Below, in pieces: positions 1-5,084 of a DNA stretch of 5,084 nt. Position numbers and translations under genes: made by a program. Source of the stretch: Chloroflexota bacterium. GTDB taxonomy: Bacteria; Chloroflexota; Dehalococcoidia; Lucifugimonadales; Lucifugimonadaceae. The stretch covers positions 1 through 5,084 of the forward strand of contig JACQUF010000297.1 in the NCBI GenBank assembly GCA_016210435.1, written 5' to 3'. Within the stretch, counting starts at the first letter, position 1; each line of letters begins with the position of its first letter. The notes under the pieces are model-generated. The model was not told the DNA's origin. It made no database searches and saw only the letters and a list, made by a program, of their open reading frames with translations.

Positions 1-34
1 GACACGGTCGGCGAGCGTTGTGACGCGACGTCGT

Positions 35-75
35 CCTGAGCGAAGCGAAGAGCTTGCCCTGAGCCTGTCGAAGGG
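35..75. repeat. Degenerate dispersed-repeat-like element with two tandem CCTGAGC...GAAG units
   Basis: CCTGAGC occurs at 35-41 and again at 58-64, 23 bases apart. Each copy is followed within a few bases by GAAG (42-45 and 47-50 after the first, 70-73 after the second). The text reads CCTGAGCGAAGCGAAGAG and then CCTGAGCCTGTCGAAGGG. From memory, sequences of this type (CCTGAGC...TCGAAGG, often seen as its complement TTCGACAGGCTCAGG) recur in intergenic regions of many unrelated bacterial genomes and behave like small non-coding dispersed repeats. Only one such element is visible here, so dispersal is inferred. It lies upstream of the dehydrogenase promoter and contains no credible gene. Confidence 0.5.
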
Positions 76-106
76 ACCTGTTGACCAACGAAAGGATGAT
101 CCGGCT

Positions 107-115
107 TGCTAGAAT
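107..115 (+). promoter_or_regulatory. Probable extended -10 promoter of the hydroxyacid dehydrogenase gene
   Basis: The sequence TGCTAGAAT fits the extended -10 pattern TGnTATAAT, with five of six matches in the hexamer at 110-115. A TTGACC box at 81-86 looks like a -35 element, but its 23-base spacer is too long for normal sigma-70 geometry, so the extended TG probably compensates. Transcription would begin near 121-123 and leave a leader of about 70 bases before the gene. A small perfect stem CGCCCC/GGGGCG (117-122 with 127-132, 4-base loop) sits at the expected start site. It is too short and lacks a T run, so it is not called a terminator. Confidence 0.45.
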
Positions 116-191
116 CCGCCCCTGACGGGGCGCATTCCACGACCCGCGTCTGGGACACAGAGCCCGATCACGCATTCAAGAACAGGAGCAC

Positions 192-1184
192 ATGATGCCA
201 ATCGCCGTGGCCTTTCTTGCCAACGCCAAATCGAATGAGATGACCAACCGCTTCAAGGTCATGCAGAGCCTTGCACCGTCCGGCGTAGAAGTCAGGCTCG
301 TCGACAACTCGGTGTCGGAAGGCGAGCTCATCGAACAGCTCGCAGATATCGACGGCATCATCCCGTGGGCGGGTGGAGGCCTTCCCCTTCAGGTGGCCCG
401 CCACGCCAGAAAGCTGAAGCTCGTGCAGTTGATGTCGGCCGGGTTCGATGCCTTCGATATCCCGGCCCTGAACAAGCTGGGCATCCAGGTCGCCAACAAT
501 GGTGGATCGAACGCTATTTCGGTCTCCGAGCACACGATCAGCCTGATGCTTGCCGTGTACCGGAAGCTGATGGACTCCTGGGACACGACCAGGCAGGGGA
601 AGTGGCGAGAAGGCCTTGATCGGCTGGCGCTTCGACGAGAGATCAACGGGAAGACCATCGGGATCATCGGCTTCGGGAATATCGGGAGGCAGGTGGCCAG
701 GCGCCTCCAGGGCTGGGACGTCGAGATCCTCTACGCGGACATTATCGAGATGGTCCCTGGCCGTGACCGCGAGCTTGGCGCCACGCGGACCGGCAAGGAT
801 GATCTTCTCAAGCACTCGGATATAGTGACGCTGCACGTGCCGCTCAACAAATCGACGCGCGGGATGATCAGCGACCGCGAGTTCGGGCTCATGAAGCCGA
901 CCGCGATCCTGATAAACGCCTGCCGGGGCCCGGTGGTAGATGAGGCAGCGCTGATACGTGCCCTCAAGGCCGGAAAGATTGCCGGAGCGGGGCTCGACGT
1001 TCTCGAGAAGGAGCCTACGGACCCGAACAATCCGTTGCTGAAGATGCCGAACGCAGTTGTGACTCCGCACTGGGCGGGCGGGACGGCCGAGGGCAATGAG
1101 CGGGCGGTTCGGTTCGCTTTCTCGAATTTCCAACGGCTCGCTGAAGGTCGGCCTTTGCTATCACTCGTTACCCCGGAGGAATAG
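192..1184 (+). CDS. D-isomer specific 2-hydroxyacid dehydrogenase (NAD-dependent)
   Basis: This cytoplasmic oxidoreductase should interconvert a D-2-hydroxyacid and its 2-oxoacid with NAD(H). At 330 residues it has the usual length for the family's catalytic core, without a C-terminal ACT or other regulatory domain of long phosphoglycerate dehydrogenases. The substrate-binding half is split around the central nucleotide-binding domain (about residues 105-295). The Rossmann motif GFGNIG lies at 160-165, and Asp183 at the end of the next strand favours NAD over NADP. The catalytic triad is visible as Arg245 (in NACRGPVVDE), Glu274 (in LDVLEKEP) and His293 (in TPHW). AGGAG at 184-188 is the ribosome site. 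It lies 3 bases from the first ATG (192) and 6 from the second (195), so translation may start at 195. The gene appears monocistronic, with its own promoter and a hairpin cluster after the stop. Candidate substrates include glyoxylate/hydroxypyruvate and 3-phosphoglycerate; the sequence does not decide. Confidence 0.93.
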   Translation: MMPIAVAFLANAKSNEMTNRFKVMQSLAPSGVEVRLVDNSVSEGELIEQLADIDGIIPWAGGGLPLQVARHARKLKLVQLMSAGFDAFDIPALNKLGIQVANNGGSNAISVSEHTISLMLAVYRKLMDSWDTTRQGKWREGLDRLALRREINGKTIGIIGFGNIGRQVARRLQGWDVEILYADIIEMVPGRDRELGATRTGKDDLLKHSDIVTLHVPLNKSTRGMISDREFGLMKPTAILINACRGPVVDEAALIRALKAGKIAGAGLDVLEKEPTDPNNPLLKMPNAVVTPHWAGGTAEGNERAVRFAFSNFQRLAEGRPLLSLVTPEE

Positions 1185-1190
1185 GGCGAG

Positions 1191-1218
1191 GACTCCCTCC
1201 TCTGGAAGGAGGGAGGTC
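1191..1218 (+). terminator. Strong hairpin just after the dehydrogenase stop; putative terminator or repeat arm
   Basis: CTCCCTCCT (1193-1201) pairs perfectly with AGGAGGGAG (1207-1215) around the 5-base loop CTGGA. The stem extends by two more pairs (1191-1192 with 1217-1218) across a bulged G1216. It begins 7 bases after the dehydrogenase stop codon, where a terminator is expected. No T run follows, so it is not a classical intrinsic terminator on this strand. It may act as an RNA 3' end stabiliser, or be one arm of a dispersed GC-rich intergenic repeat that continues to about 1248. Confidence 0.45.
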
Positions 1219-1220
1219 GA

Positions 1221-1248
1221 GGGTGGAGGAGGCGGATCCTCCTAACCC
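1221..1248. repeat. Second imperfect inverted repeat of the convergent intergenic region
   Basis: AGGAGG (1227-1232) pairs with CCTCCT (1238-1243) around the loop CGGAT. An outer GGGT/ACCC pairing (1221-1224 with 1245-1248) lies beyond a small internal loop. The block CTCCCTCC..GGAGGGAG..GGGTGGAGG..CCTCCTAACCC resembles GC-rich dispersed repeats that I recall from several bacterial phyla. Only this one copy is in the window, so membership of a repeat family is an inference. Confidence 0.35.
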
Positions 1249-1267
1249 ATCGTCCTCACATGAACAG

Positions 1268-1285
1268 GCCGCTTCTTCCAGCGGC
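1268..1285. repeat. Short inverted repeat (GCCGCT/AGCGGC)
   Basis: GCCGCT (1268-1273) and AGCGGC (1280-1285) form a 6-bp perfect stem with a 6-base loop. It is the third of four hairpins between the two convergent genes. It is minor on its own and could arise by chance in GC-rich DNA. Confidence 0.25.
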
Positions 1286-1304
1286 GGAACCTCCCCCGCC
1301 CCCA

Positions 1305-1329
1305 GACCCCGCCCTCGGAGGGCGGGGTC
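1305..1329 (-). terminator. Putative GC-rich terminator of the SDR-membrane protein operon
   Basis: GACCCCGCCC (1305-1314) and GGGCGGGGTC (1320-1329) form a perfect 10-bp stem around TCGGA, with a possible eleventh T-A pair. It lies 20 bases beyond the minus-strand stop codon at 1350-1352, the right place to end the leftward operon. Its symmetry would allow it to work on both strands. The lack of a T run means termination is inferred from position and stability only. Confidence 0.55.
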
Positions 1330-1349
1330 GCAAACAGGCACCCCAGCGA

Positions 1350-1799
1350 TCAGTCCGCACGCAGCGCGCTGATCAGGAGCCGGACGCCCAGCAGGAGCAC
1401 CCATCCTAGCCCGACCCAGAGGAAGGCGTCATAAGGCAGCGTTCCCTGCTCCAGTTGAGAGAGCGTGCTGAGCCAGCCGGCCAGCAGGCCGCACCAACCG
1501 AGGGCGGGCATCCATAGCCGGAACAGGAGACGGAAACGCCTCAGCGGACGTTGGAGCAACTTGATGAAGGTGGCGAACCCCAGGTAAGCCGAGAAGAAGA
1601 GCAGGCCGAGGCTCCAAAGCGTGTAGACCCAGCCGGGAAAATGCGGCTCGGGGATCACGCCTTCGAACGTGACCGACCATCCTCCCTCCTGCTGGAGGAA
1701 CGCGCCCGCTCCCAGGAGCAACGATGCGGCCGCGAACGAAGTCAGCGCCTGGTCGATCAGGAATTCGGCCCGGCCATCCGGTCGTATCGCGCCCGCCAT
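1350..1799 (-). CDS. Hypothetical integral membrane protein, four predicted transmembrane helices
   Basis: I do not recognise a family for this 149-residue protein. It has four hydrophobic stretches at about residues 16-36, 57-80, 97-115 and 125-145. The basic loop between helices 2 and 3 (RPLRRFRLLFR, about 84-94) and basic ends at both termini place the N- and C-termini inside by the positive-inside rule. The two outer loops (about 37-56 and 112-124) carry acidic residues and no obvious metal or catalytic motif. No signal peptide or lipobox is evident. The ATG lies 7 bases after the stop of the upstream short-chain dehydrogenase. Only a weak AAGG (1810-1813) precedes it at 10 bases, so translational coupling to that gene is likely. 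The function is unknown; co-transcription with an oxidoreductase does not define it. Confidence 0.8.
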   Translation of the reverse strand: MAGAIRPDGRAEFLIDQALTSFAAASLLLGAGAFLQQEGGWSVTFEGVIPEPHFPGWVYTLWSLGLLFFSAYLGFATFIKLLQRPLRRFRLLFRLWMPALGWCGLLAGWLSTLSQLEQGTLPYDAFLWVGLGWVLLLGVRLLISALRAD

Positions 1800-1806
1800 G
1801 TCCGCT

Positions 1807-2568
1807 TTACCTTGCGGTATAGCCGCCGTCGACGGCCAGGAACGCTCCGGTGACGTAAGAAGCTTCGTCCGATGCCAGAAACAATGCCGCGCGGGCGATC
1901 TCTTCGGGCTCCCCCAGCCGCCCGATCGGGTGGAGCGACTCCAGCCGGGCCAGCATCTCCGGATTCTCAGTGAGAGCCTGCGTCAGCGCGGTGCGGGTGA
2001 ACCCCGGGCAAAGGCAATTCGTCCTGATGCCGAACTTCGCCTGGTTGATGCCCAGGTCACGCGTGAGCTGGAGAACGCCGCCCTTGGATGCGGGATACGG
2101 ATTGAAGCCGTCGCTAAGCGGATGGCCGACCAGGCCGATGATCGATGAGAGGTTCACGATCGAGCCGCCGCCGCGTTTTTTCATCTCAGGTACCGCGTAC
2201 CAGCACATCAGAAAAGTGCCCTTCAGGTTGACATTGATGACCGTGTCCCAGATCTCCTCGAAGTCGGCGCCCTGCCTGACGTTCCTCGCGGTGATCCCCG
2301 CGCTGTTGACCAGGATGTCGAGCCCTCCGAGCGACTTGACGGTCTCGCTGACGAGCCGTTCGGCGTCGGCGCGGCGCGATACGTCGCCGGAAAGGGTGGT
2401 CGCCCGGCCACCCGCGTCTTCGATCTGTCGTGCTACGAGGTCCGCGCCTTGCCGGGACAGGTCTGCAACCGCCACGCGCGCCCCTTCCGCCGTGAAGAGC
2501 CGGGCGCATGCCGCGCCGATGCCAGACCCGCCTCCGGTGATCAGCGCAACCTTGTTTTCCAGCCGCAT
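1807..2568 (-). CDS. Classical short-chain dehydrogenase/reductase (SDR family)
   Basis: This soluble NAD(P)-dependent oxidoreductase of 253 residues has the standard length for classical SDRs. The cofactor motif TGGGSGIG is at residues 11-18. Asp36 after the second strand favours NAD(H). Asp62 in GDVS contacts the adenine side, and NSAG (88-91) replaces the common NNAG. The catalytic tetrad is complete: Asn114, Ser142, Tyr158 and Lys162 (YPASK). The PG turn (188-189) and a C-terminal VDGGY are also typical. A strong AAGGAGGG (2575-2582 on the complement), 6 bases before the ATG, fixes the start. It is the first gene of a leftward pair with the membrane protein. Such proteins reduce or oxidise sugars, 3-oxoacyl groups, steroids or other alcohols. 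FabG-like or glucose-dehydrogenase-like names would be guesses, because substrate specificity cannot be read from these motifs. Confidence 0.95.
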   Translation of the reverse strand: MRLENKVALITGGGSGIGAACARLFTAEGARVAVADLSRQGADLVARQIEDAGGRATTLSGDVSRRADAERLVSETVKSLGGLDILVNSAGITARNVRQGADFEEIWDTVINVNLKGTFLMCWYAVPEMKKRGGGSIVNLSSIIGLVGHPLSDGFNPYPASKGGVLQLTRDLGINQAKFGIRTNCLCPGFTRTALTQALTENPEMLARLESLHPIGRLGEPEEIARAALFLASDEASYVTGAFLAVDGGYTAR

Positions 2569-2580
2569 GCCCCGCCCTCC

Positions 2581-2594
2581 TTAACGGCAGTTAA
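2581..2594. promoter_or_regulatory. Candidate operator: perfect inverted repeat TTAAC-N4-GTTAA
   Basis: TTAACGGCAGTTAA is a perfect 5+5 inverted repeat with a 4-base centre, AT-rich in a GC-rich setting. It touches the SDR ribosome binding site and lies just upstream of the candidate -35 box of the rightward gene. A protein bound here could affect both divergent units. No regulator gene is present in the window, so this is a position- and symmetry-based suggestion. Confidence 0.35.
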
Positions 2595-2596
2595 GC

Positions 2597-2626
2597 TTGG
2601 CACATCGCGCGTCCGCAATGCATAGT
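2597..2626 (+). promoter_or_regulatory. Candidate sigma-70-like promoter for the RDD-aminotransferase unit
   Basis: TTGGCA (2597-2602, five of six matches to TTGACA) is followed after 18 bases by CATAGT (2621-2626, four of six matches to TATAAT). Transcription would start near 2633, leaving a leader of less than 20 bases before the ATG at 2650. That agrees with the absence of a clear Shine-Dalgarno sequence there. No equally good promoter was found on the opposite strand for the SDR gene. Confidence 0.4.
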
Positions 2627-2649
2627 CGTTTCAGGCAGCAACTCACGAA

Positions 2650-3192
2650 ATGTCCCGGCGTCGTCGAAGAAGCAGAGCATCTCGGGCAACGGAGGCCGGA
2701 AGGCATCCCCAGGAGGCGCCGCGGCCTCGCTCGACTGGGCGGACATACGCCCTGGATTTCGCTAACCCGCTACTGCGTGGGTATGGCTTCGTCGTCGACC
2801 TGAGCATCATTGTTCTGCTCTTCATGATTCTGAATCGCCTGACGGGTGGCGCGGTCGGCTCTCCCGATTCGCCGGTGCAGGACGTATTCATATTCTTCGG
2901 GTACTTTGTGCTCTTCACCGGGATCTTCGGCCAGACCCCCGGAAAATACGCTGCTGGAATCGTTGTGGTTGACCGGGACGGCCGCGTGCCGAGCGTCGCC
3001 CTCGCGATCCCGCGCGAGATCGCCGGGCGTGCGATCGCGACCGCGGCCCTGGGGATCGGTCTGCTGTGGATCATCTACGACCAGAATCGGCAGGGGTGGC
3101 ACGACAAGCTCGCGGGGACCTTCGTCGTCACAAAACCGAACTCCGGCGTGCCGGGGCTGCTCGGCCGGTTCATGAGGAAGAAACGAAGGTAG
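2650..3192 (+). CDS. RDD family membrane protein
   Basis: This 180-residue inner-membrane protein matches the RDD domain. Arg43 and Asp50 at the start of the first helix (LLRGYGFVVD) represent the first conserved Arg and Asp. Hydrophobic helices lie at about 47-64, 79-96 and 126-144. The central signature GQTPGKYAAGIVVVDRDG (94-111) with a following Arg122, and the end motif QGWHDKLAGTFVV (148-160), are characteristic. RDD proteins are poorly defined; some have been linked to ion/proton antiport, but no transport function can be read here. The N-terminal 30 residues are unusual, very rich in Arg (MSRRRRRSR) and Pro, and probably cytoplasmic. ATG 2650 is the only reasonable start: the frame is closed by TAG at 2623 and there is no other ATG before residue 59. 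No ribosome site is evident. The aminotransferase follows after 15 bases, indicating an operon. Confidence 0.88.
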   Translation: MSRRRRRSRASRATEAGRHPQEAPRPRSTGRTYALDFANPLLRGYGFVVDLSIIVLLFMILNRLTGGAVGSPDSPVQDVFIFFGYFVLFTGIFGQTPGKYAAGIVVVDRDGRVPSVALAIPREIAGRAIATAALGIGLLWIIYDQNRQGWHDKLAGTFVVTKPNSGVPGLLGRFMRKKRR

Positions 3193-3207
3193 AAGGGGCG
3201 ATCGTCG

Positions 3208-4395
3208 ATGGCGATTTCAAAGAAGATCCGCGAGCAGATCACCCAGGGCTCATGGATCCGCCGCATGTTCGAAGAAGGCATCGCGCTGAAGAAGAAGCAC
3301 GGCGTGGACAAGGTCTTCGATCTTTCACTTGGCAATCCCATCCTCGAGCCACCTCCAGAGTTCCGAACCGAACTCCTGCGGCTCGCGCAAGATGAAACGC
3401 CTGGTACCCACCGCTACATGCCGAACGGCGGGTTCCCCGAGACACGCGCCGCAGTCGCGGCTGCGCTGGCGAAGGAAACTGGCGCCGCCTTTACAGCGGC
3501 GGACGTGATCATGACCTGCGGCGCGGGAGGCGGGATGAACGTCGCCCTGAAAGCGATCCTGGACCCCGGCGACGAAGTGGTCGTGATCGCCCCCTACTTC
3601 CCGGAGTACTTCTTCTACATCGACAACCACGGCGGCGTCACGAAGATCGCTTCGTCGGACCCGGACTTCCTGCCGGACACGGACTCGCTCGGCCGTGCAC
3701 TGACGCCCAGGACGCGGGCGGTGATCGTCAACTCTCCAAACAATCCGACCGGCACGGTTTATCCCGCTGAGAGGCTGGCTCAGATCGGGCAGGCGATCCG
3801 AAGGGCGGAATCCCGGTTCGGCACGGAGATCTATGTCCTCAGCGACGAGCCGTATCGAAAGCTCCTGTTCACCGGCGCCCCGTTTCCGTTCGTCCTCCCG
3901 CACCACGCCAGGACCGTTGTCGTCACGTCCCACTCGAAGGACCTTGGGCTCGCGGGCGAGCGCATAGGGTTCCTTGCCGCGAACCCCGCAGACCCGGGAC
4001 GCGCCGAGTTCGTCGAAGCGTCCACGTACGCGAACCGGACCCTTGGTTTTGTCAACGCGCCTGCGATGGCCCAGCGCCTGGTGGCAAGAATCCAGGACGC
4101 GCTTGTCGATGTAGATGCGTACAGGAAGAAGCGCGATTTCCTGTACGGCGCCCTGAGTGAAATTGGGTACGAATGCGTAGAACCACAGGGCGCGTTCTAC
4201 ATGTTCCCGAAGTCTCCGATGCCCGATGATCGGGCATTCGTAGCACTGCTCCAATCGAAACTCGTGCTCGTCGTGCCGGGAACGGGATTCGGTTCGCCCG
4301 GGTATTTCCGGTTGTCCTACTGTGTCGATGATCGGACGCTCGAAGGTTCGGTGAAAGGATTTGCGGAAGCATTCGAGGAGGCGAAAAGCCGCTAG
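3208..4395 (+). CDS. PLP-dependent class I/II aminotransferase (aspartate aminotransferase-like)
   Basis: This cytoplasmic fold-type I enzyme should move an amino group between an amino acid and a 2-oxoacid using pyridoxal phosphate. At 395 residues it is full length. Family residues are in order: Gly42 in SLGNP; a phosphate-binding loop GAGGGMN (105-111); the aromatic stacking segment APYFPEY (128-134); Asn179 in SPNNPTG; Asp213 and Tyr216 in SDEPYR, contacting the PLP pyridine; the Schiff-base lysine Lys244 in SHSKDLGLAG; Arg252 in ERIG; and the carboxylate-binding Arg368 in YFRLSY. No active-site residue is missing. The ATG at 3208 is preceded by AAGGGG (3193-3198) at 9 bases and sits 15 bases after the RDD gene. 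The subgroup resembles generic AspB-like aminotransferases; aspartate, aromatic or branched-chain substrates are all possible. Confidence 0.94.
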   Translation: MAISKKIREQITQGSWIRRMFEEGIALKKKHGVDKVFDLSLGNPILEPPPEFRTELLRLAQDETPGTHRYMPNGGFPETRAAVAAALAKETGAAFTAADVIMTCGAGGGMNVALKAILDPGDEVVVIAPYFPEYFFYIDNHGGVTKIASSDPDFLPDTDSLGRALTPRTRAVIVNSPNNPTGTVYPAERLAQIGQAIRRAESRFGTEIYVLSDEPYRKLLFTGAPFPFVLPHHARTVVVTSHSKDLGLAGERIGFLAANPADPGRAEFVEASTYANRTLGFVNAPAMAQRLVARIQDALVDVDAYRKKRDFLYGALSEIGYECVEPQGAFYMFPKSPMPDDRAFVALLQSKLVLVVPGTGFGSPGYFRLSYCVDDRTLEGSVKGFAEAFEEAKSR

Positions 4396-4396
4396 T

Positions 4397-4431
4397 TTTC
4401 GGTTCCGGGTGTAATCTGACCGAAATTTCGG
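4397..4431 (+). promoter_or_regulatory. Overlapping inverted repeats before the lipoprotein gene (weak terminator, attenuator or operator)
   Basis: TTTCGGT (4397-4403) pairs perfectly with ACCGAAA (4419-4425) across a 15-base loop, starting 1 base after the aminotransferase stop. The right arm is shared with a perfect 12-base palindrome, CCGAAATTTCGG (4420-4431), whose last two bases belong to the GGAGGGG ribosome site of the next gene. The two pairings exclude each other. A role in termination, read-through control or protein binding is possible but unproven; the stem is short. Confidence 0.3.
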
Positions 4432-4440
4432 AGGGGATCT

Positions 4441-4941
4441 GTGCGGCTCGCTTACGGGGCGCTTCTGGCAGTCGGCGCCTCGCTGTTTGCCTTCATCGCC
4501 TGTGGCGGCGGTCAGGCGTCGCCGACCGCGACTTCGGCCGCGCAGGCGAAAACCCAGGCAAAATCGGCTACGCCTACGCCCTCGATCCGCACCCAGGGCG
4601 AGAGCCGGGTCATCGAAATCTATCTCTCCGAGCCGACCGGGACTCACCAGACGGGACGGGCCACCCTTACCGAGACTGCAGGCAAGACCCGGATCCAGGT
4701 CGAGGTCTCGCCGCCGATGGCGGGGGCGCAGCCGATGCACGTTCACACAGGGACGTGCCGGGCGGTCGGCCCGATCGCTGCCGCGCTCGACAACGTCGTC
4801 AGCGGTAACTCAGAGACGACCCTCGACATGCCACTTTCGCAGCTCACCACGGGCGACAAGGTGATTAACGTCCACCTTTCGTTCTCGGATATCCGGACTT
4901 ATACCGCCTGCGGAGAAATACCGAAGCTGCCCGGCGGGTAA
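4441..4941 (+). CDS. Secreted lipoprotein with a CHRD/Cu-Zn SOD-like His-rich domain
   Basis: This 166-residue protein is exported and probably lipid-anchored. Residues 1-20 form a signal peptide ending in the lipobox FIAC, with Cys21 as the likely lipidated residue; Phe at -3 is atypical but tolerable. A flexible Ala/Thr/Pro/Lys linker (about 22-50, including TPTPS) follows. The globular part (about 54-162) carries PMHVHTGTC (His100, His102, Cys106), then VINVH (His145) and TACGEI (Cys157). That layout recalls CHRD and superoxide-dismutase-like beta-sandwich proteins, with Cys106-Cys157 likely a disulfide. Too few metal ligands are visible to claim dismutase activity. Translation starts at GTG 4441, behind GGAGGGG (4430-4436); no in-frame ATG would preserve the signal peptide. 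The gene lies 45 bases after the aminotransferase and could be the last member of that operon or have its own control. Metal binding and substrate are unknown. Confidence 0.82.
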   Translation: MRLAYGALLAVGASLFAFIACGGGQASPTATSAAQAKTQAKSATPTPSIRTQGESRVIEIYLSEPTGTHQTGRATLTETAGKTRIQVEVSPPMAGAQPMHVHTGTCRAVGPIAAALDNVVSGNSETTLDMPLSQLTTGDKVINVHLSFSDIRTYTACGEIPKLPGG

Positions 4942-4955
4942 TCTCCGGCCGGCCC

Positions 4956-5084
4956 CTATGTCACTTCCGGCGGCGCAGCCTTCAACCAGAATGTGAACGT
5001 TGATCCCACGCCGGGAGCGCTCTCCACGGTAATCTGCCCGCCGTGCTGCTCCACGAGCGACTTAACGATCGCAAGCCCCAGCCC
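4956..5084 (-). CDS. Sensor histidine kinase, C-terminal fragment (cut by window edge)
   Basis: Reading the complement from 5084, the frame encodes 42 residues and ends at TAG (4956-4958). It begins [18 protein letters not shown], the G2 box and following helix of a HATPase domain, and continues with the [15 protein letters not shown] strand pattern typical of the end of histidine kinases. The protein ends about 8 residues after this domain, so no receiver domain is fused at its C-terminus. The H-box, N-box and sensor regions lie outside the window, so the signal and partner regulator are unknown. It is convergent with the lipoprotein gene, with only 14 bases between the stops and no clear terminator there. 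Confidence 0.9.
   Translation of the reverse strand, partial: GLGLAIVKSLVEQHGGQITVESAPGVGSTFTFWLKAAPPEVT

Noticed and set aside
1..39. Possible 3' end of an upstream gene at the left edge (in-frame TGA at 21-23 or 37-39)
   Set aside because: The fragment is too short and carries no recognisable protein end; either stop could occur by chance.
168..1133. Open frame of 321 codons on the minus strand, opposite the hydroxyacid dehydrogenase
   Set aside because: It has the same codon-on-codon antisense register, no recognisable domain, and a forward gene with a complete catalytic triad.
1669..2584. Two overlapping plus-strand open frames opposite the short-chain dehydrogenase (1669-2148 and 1970-2584)
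   Set aside because: Both are low-complexity products rich in Arg/Ser/Pro with no motifs; the opposite strand encodes a full SDR with a strong ribosome site.
3325..4746. Open frame of 473 codons on the minus strand, opposite the aminotransferase and lipoprotein genes
   Set aside because: Its codons lie exactly opposite the codons of both forward genes, which share a frame. It stays open because these GC-rich genes avoid TTA, CTA and TCA. The product is Arg/Gly-rich without domains, while the forward genes show complete family motifs.
192..4941. Idea that the dehydrogenases, aminotransferase and membrane proteins form one new biosynthetic or defence system
   Set aside because: The genes lie in three separate transcription units with opposite orientations. 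Each is a common housekeeping or accessory family, and no element typical of a defence or biosynthetic cluster is present.
4942..4956. Palindromes CCGGCCGG/GGCCGGCC between the convergent lipoprotein and histidine kinase genes
   Set aside because: They are self-complementary but have no usable loop and no T run. They are too short to support a terminator call in GC-rich DNA.

Overview
This GC-rich bacterial window carries six recognisable genes and the 3' end of a seventh. All are ordinary metabolic or envelope genes of a free-living bacterium. The taxon cannot be fixed from sequence alone. A small secreted lipoprotein with a Thr/Pro linker and a His-x-His/Cys C-terminal domain, GC-rich genes, and degenerate intergenic repeats (CCTGAGC...GAAG and CTCCCTCC...GGAGGGAG types) together remind me of Chloroflexota, for example a Dehalococcoidia/SAR202-like genome. 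That is a low-confidence impression from memory.

Layout: (1) 1-191 is non-coding, with a repeat-like element and a probable extended -10 promoter. (2) 192-1184 (+) encodes a D-2-hydroxyacid dehydrogenase. (3) 1185-1349 is a short convergent intergenic region packed with four hairpins that probably terminate transcription from both sides. (4) 1350-2568 (-) is a two-gene unit, transcribed right to left: a classical short-chain dehydrogenase, then a four-helix membrane protein of unknown function 7 bases downstream. (5) 2569-2649 is a divergent intergenic region with a TTAAC-N4-GTTAA inverted repeat and a candidate sigma-70 promoter. (6) 2650-4941 (+) is a probable operon of an RDD membrane protein, a class I/II PLP aminotransferase and a GTG-started lipoprotein. 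(7) 4956-5084 (-) is the C-terminal end of a sensor histidine kinase, convergent with the lipoprotein and cut by the window edge.

The dehydrogenases and the aminotransferase would suit oxidation/reduction and transamination of hydroxy-, keto- and amino acids. Nothing in the sequence fixes their substrates or proves a common pathway. No mobile element, CRISPR array, tRNA or rRNA was seen. I found no convincing evidence of a new biological system. The points most worth a second look are the hairpin-rich repeat between convergent genes, the possible operator in the divergent promoter region, the overlapping inverted repeats at the lipoprotein ribosome binding site, and the uncharacterised membrane protein paired with the short-chain dehydrogenase.
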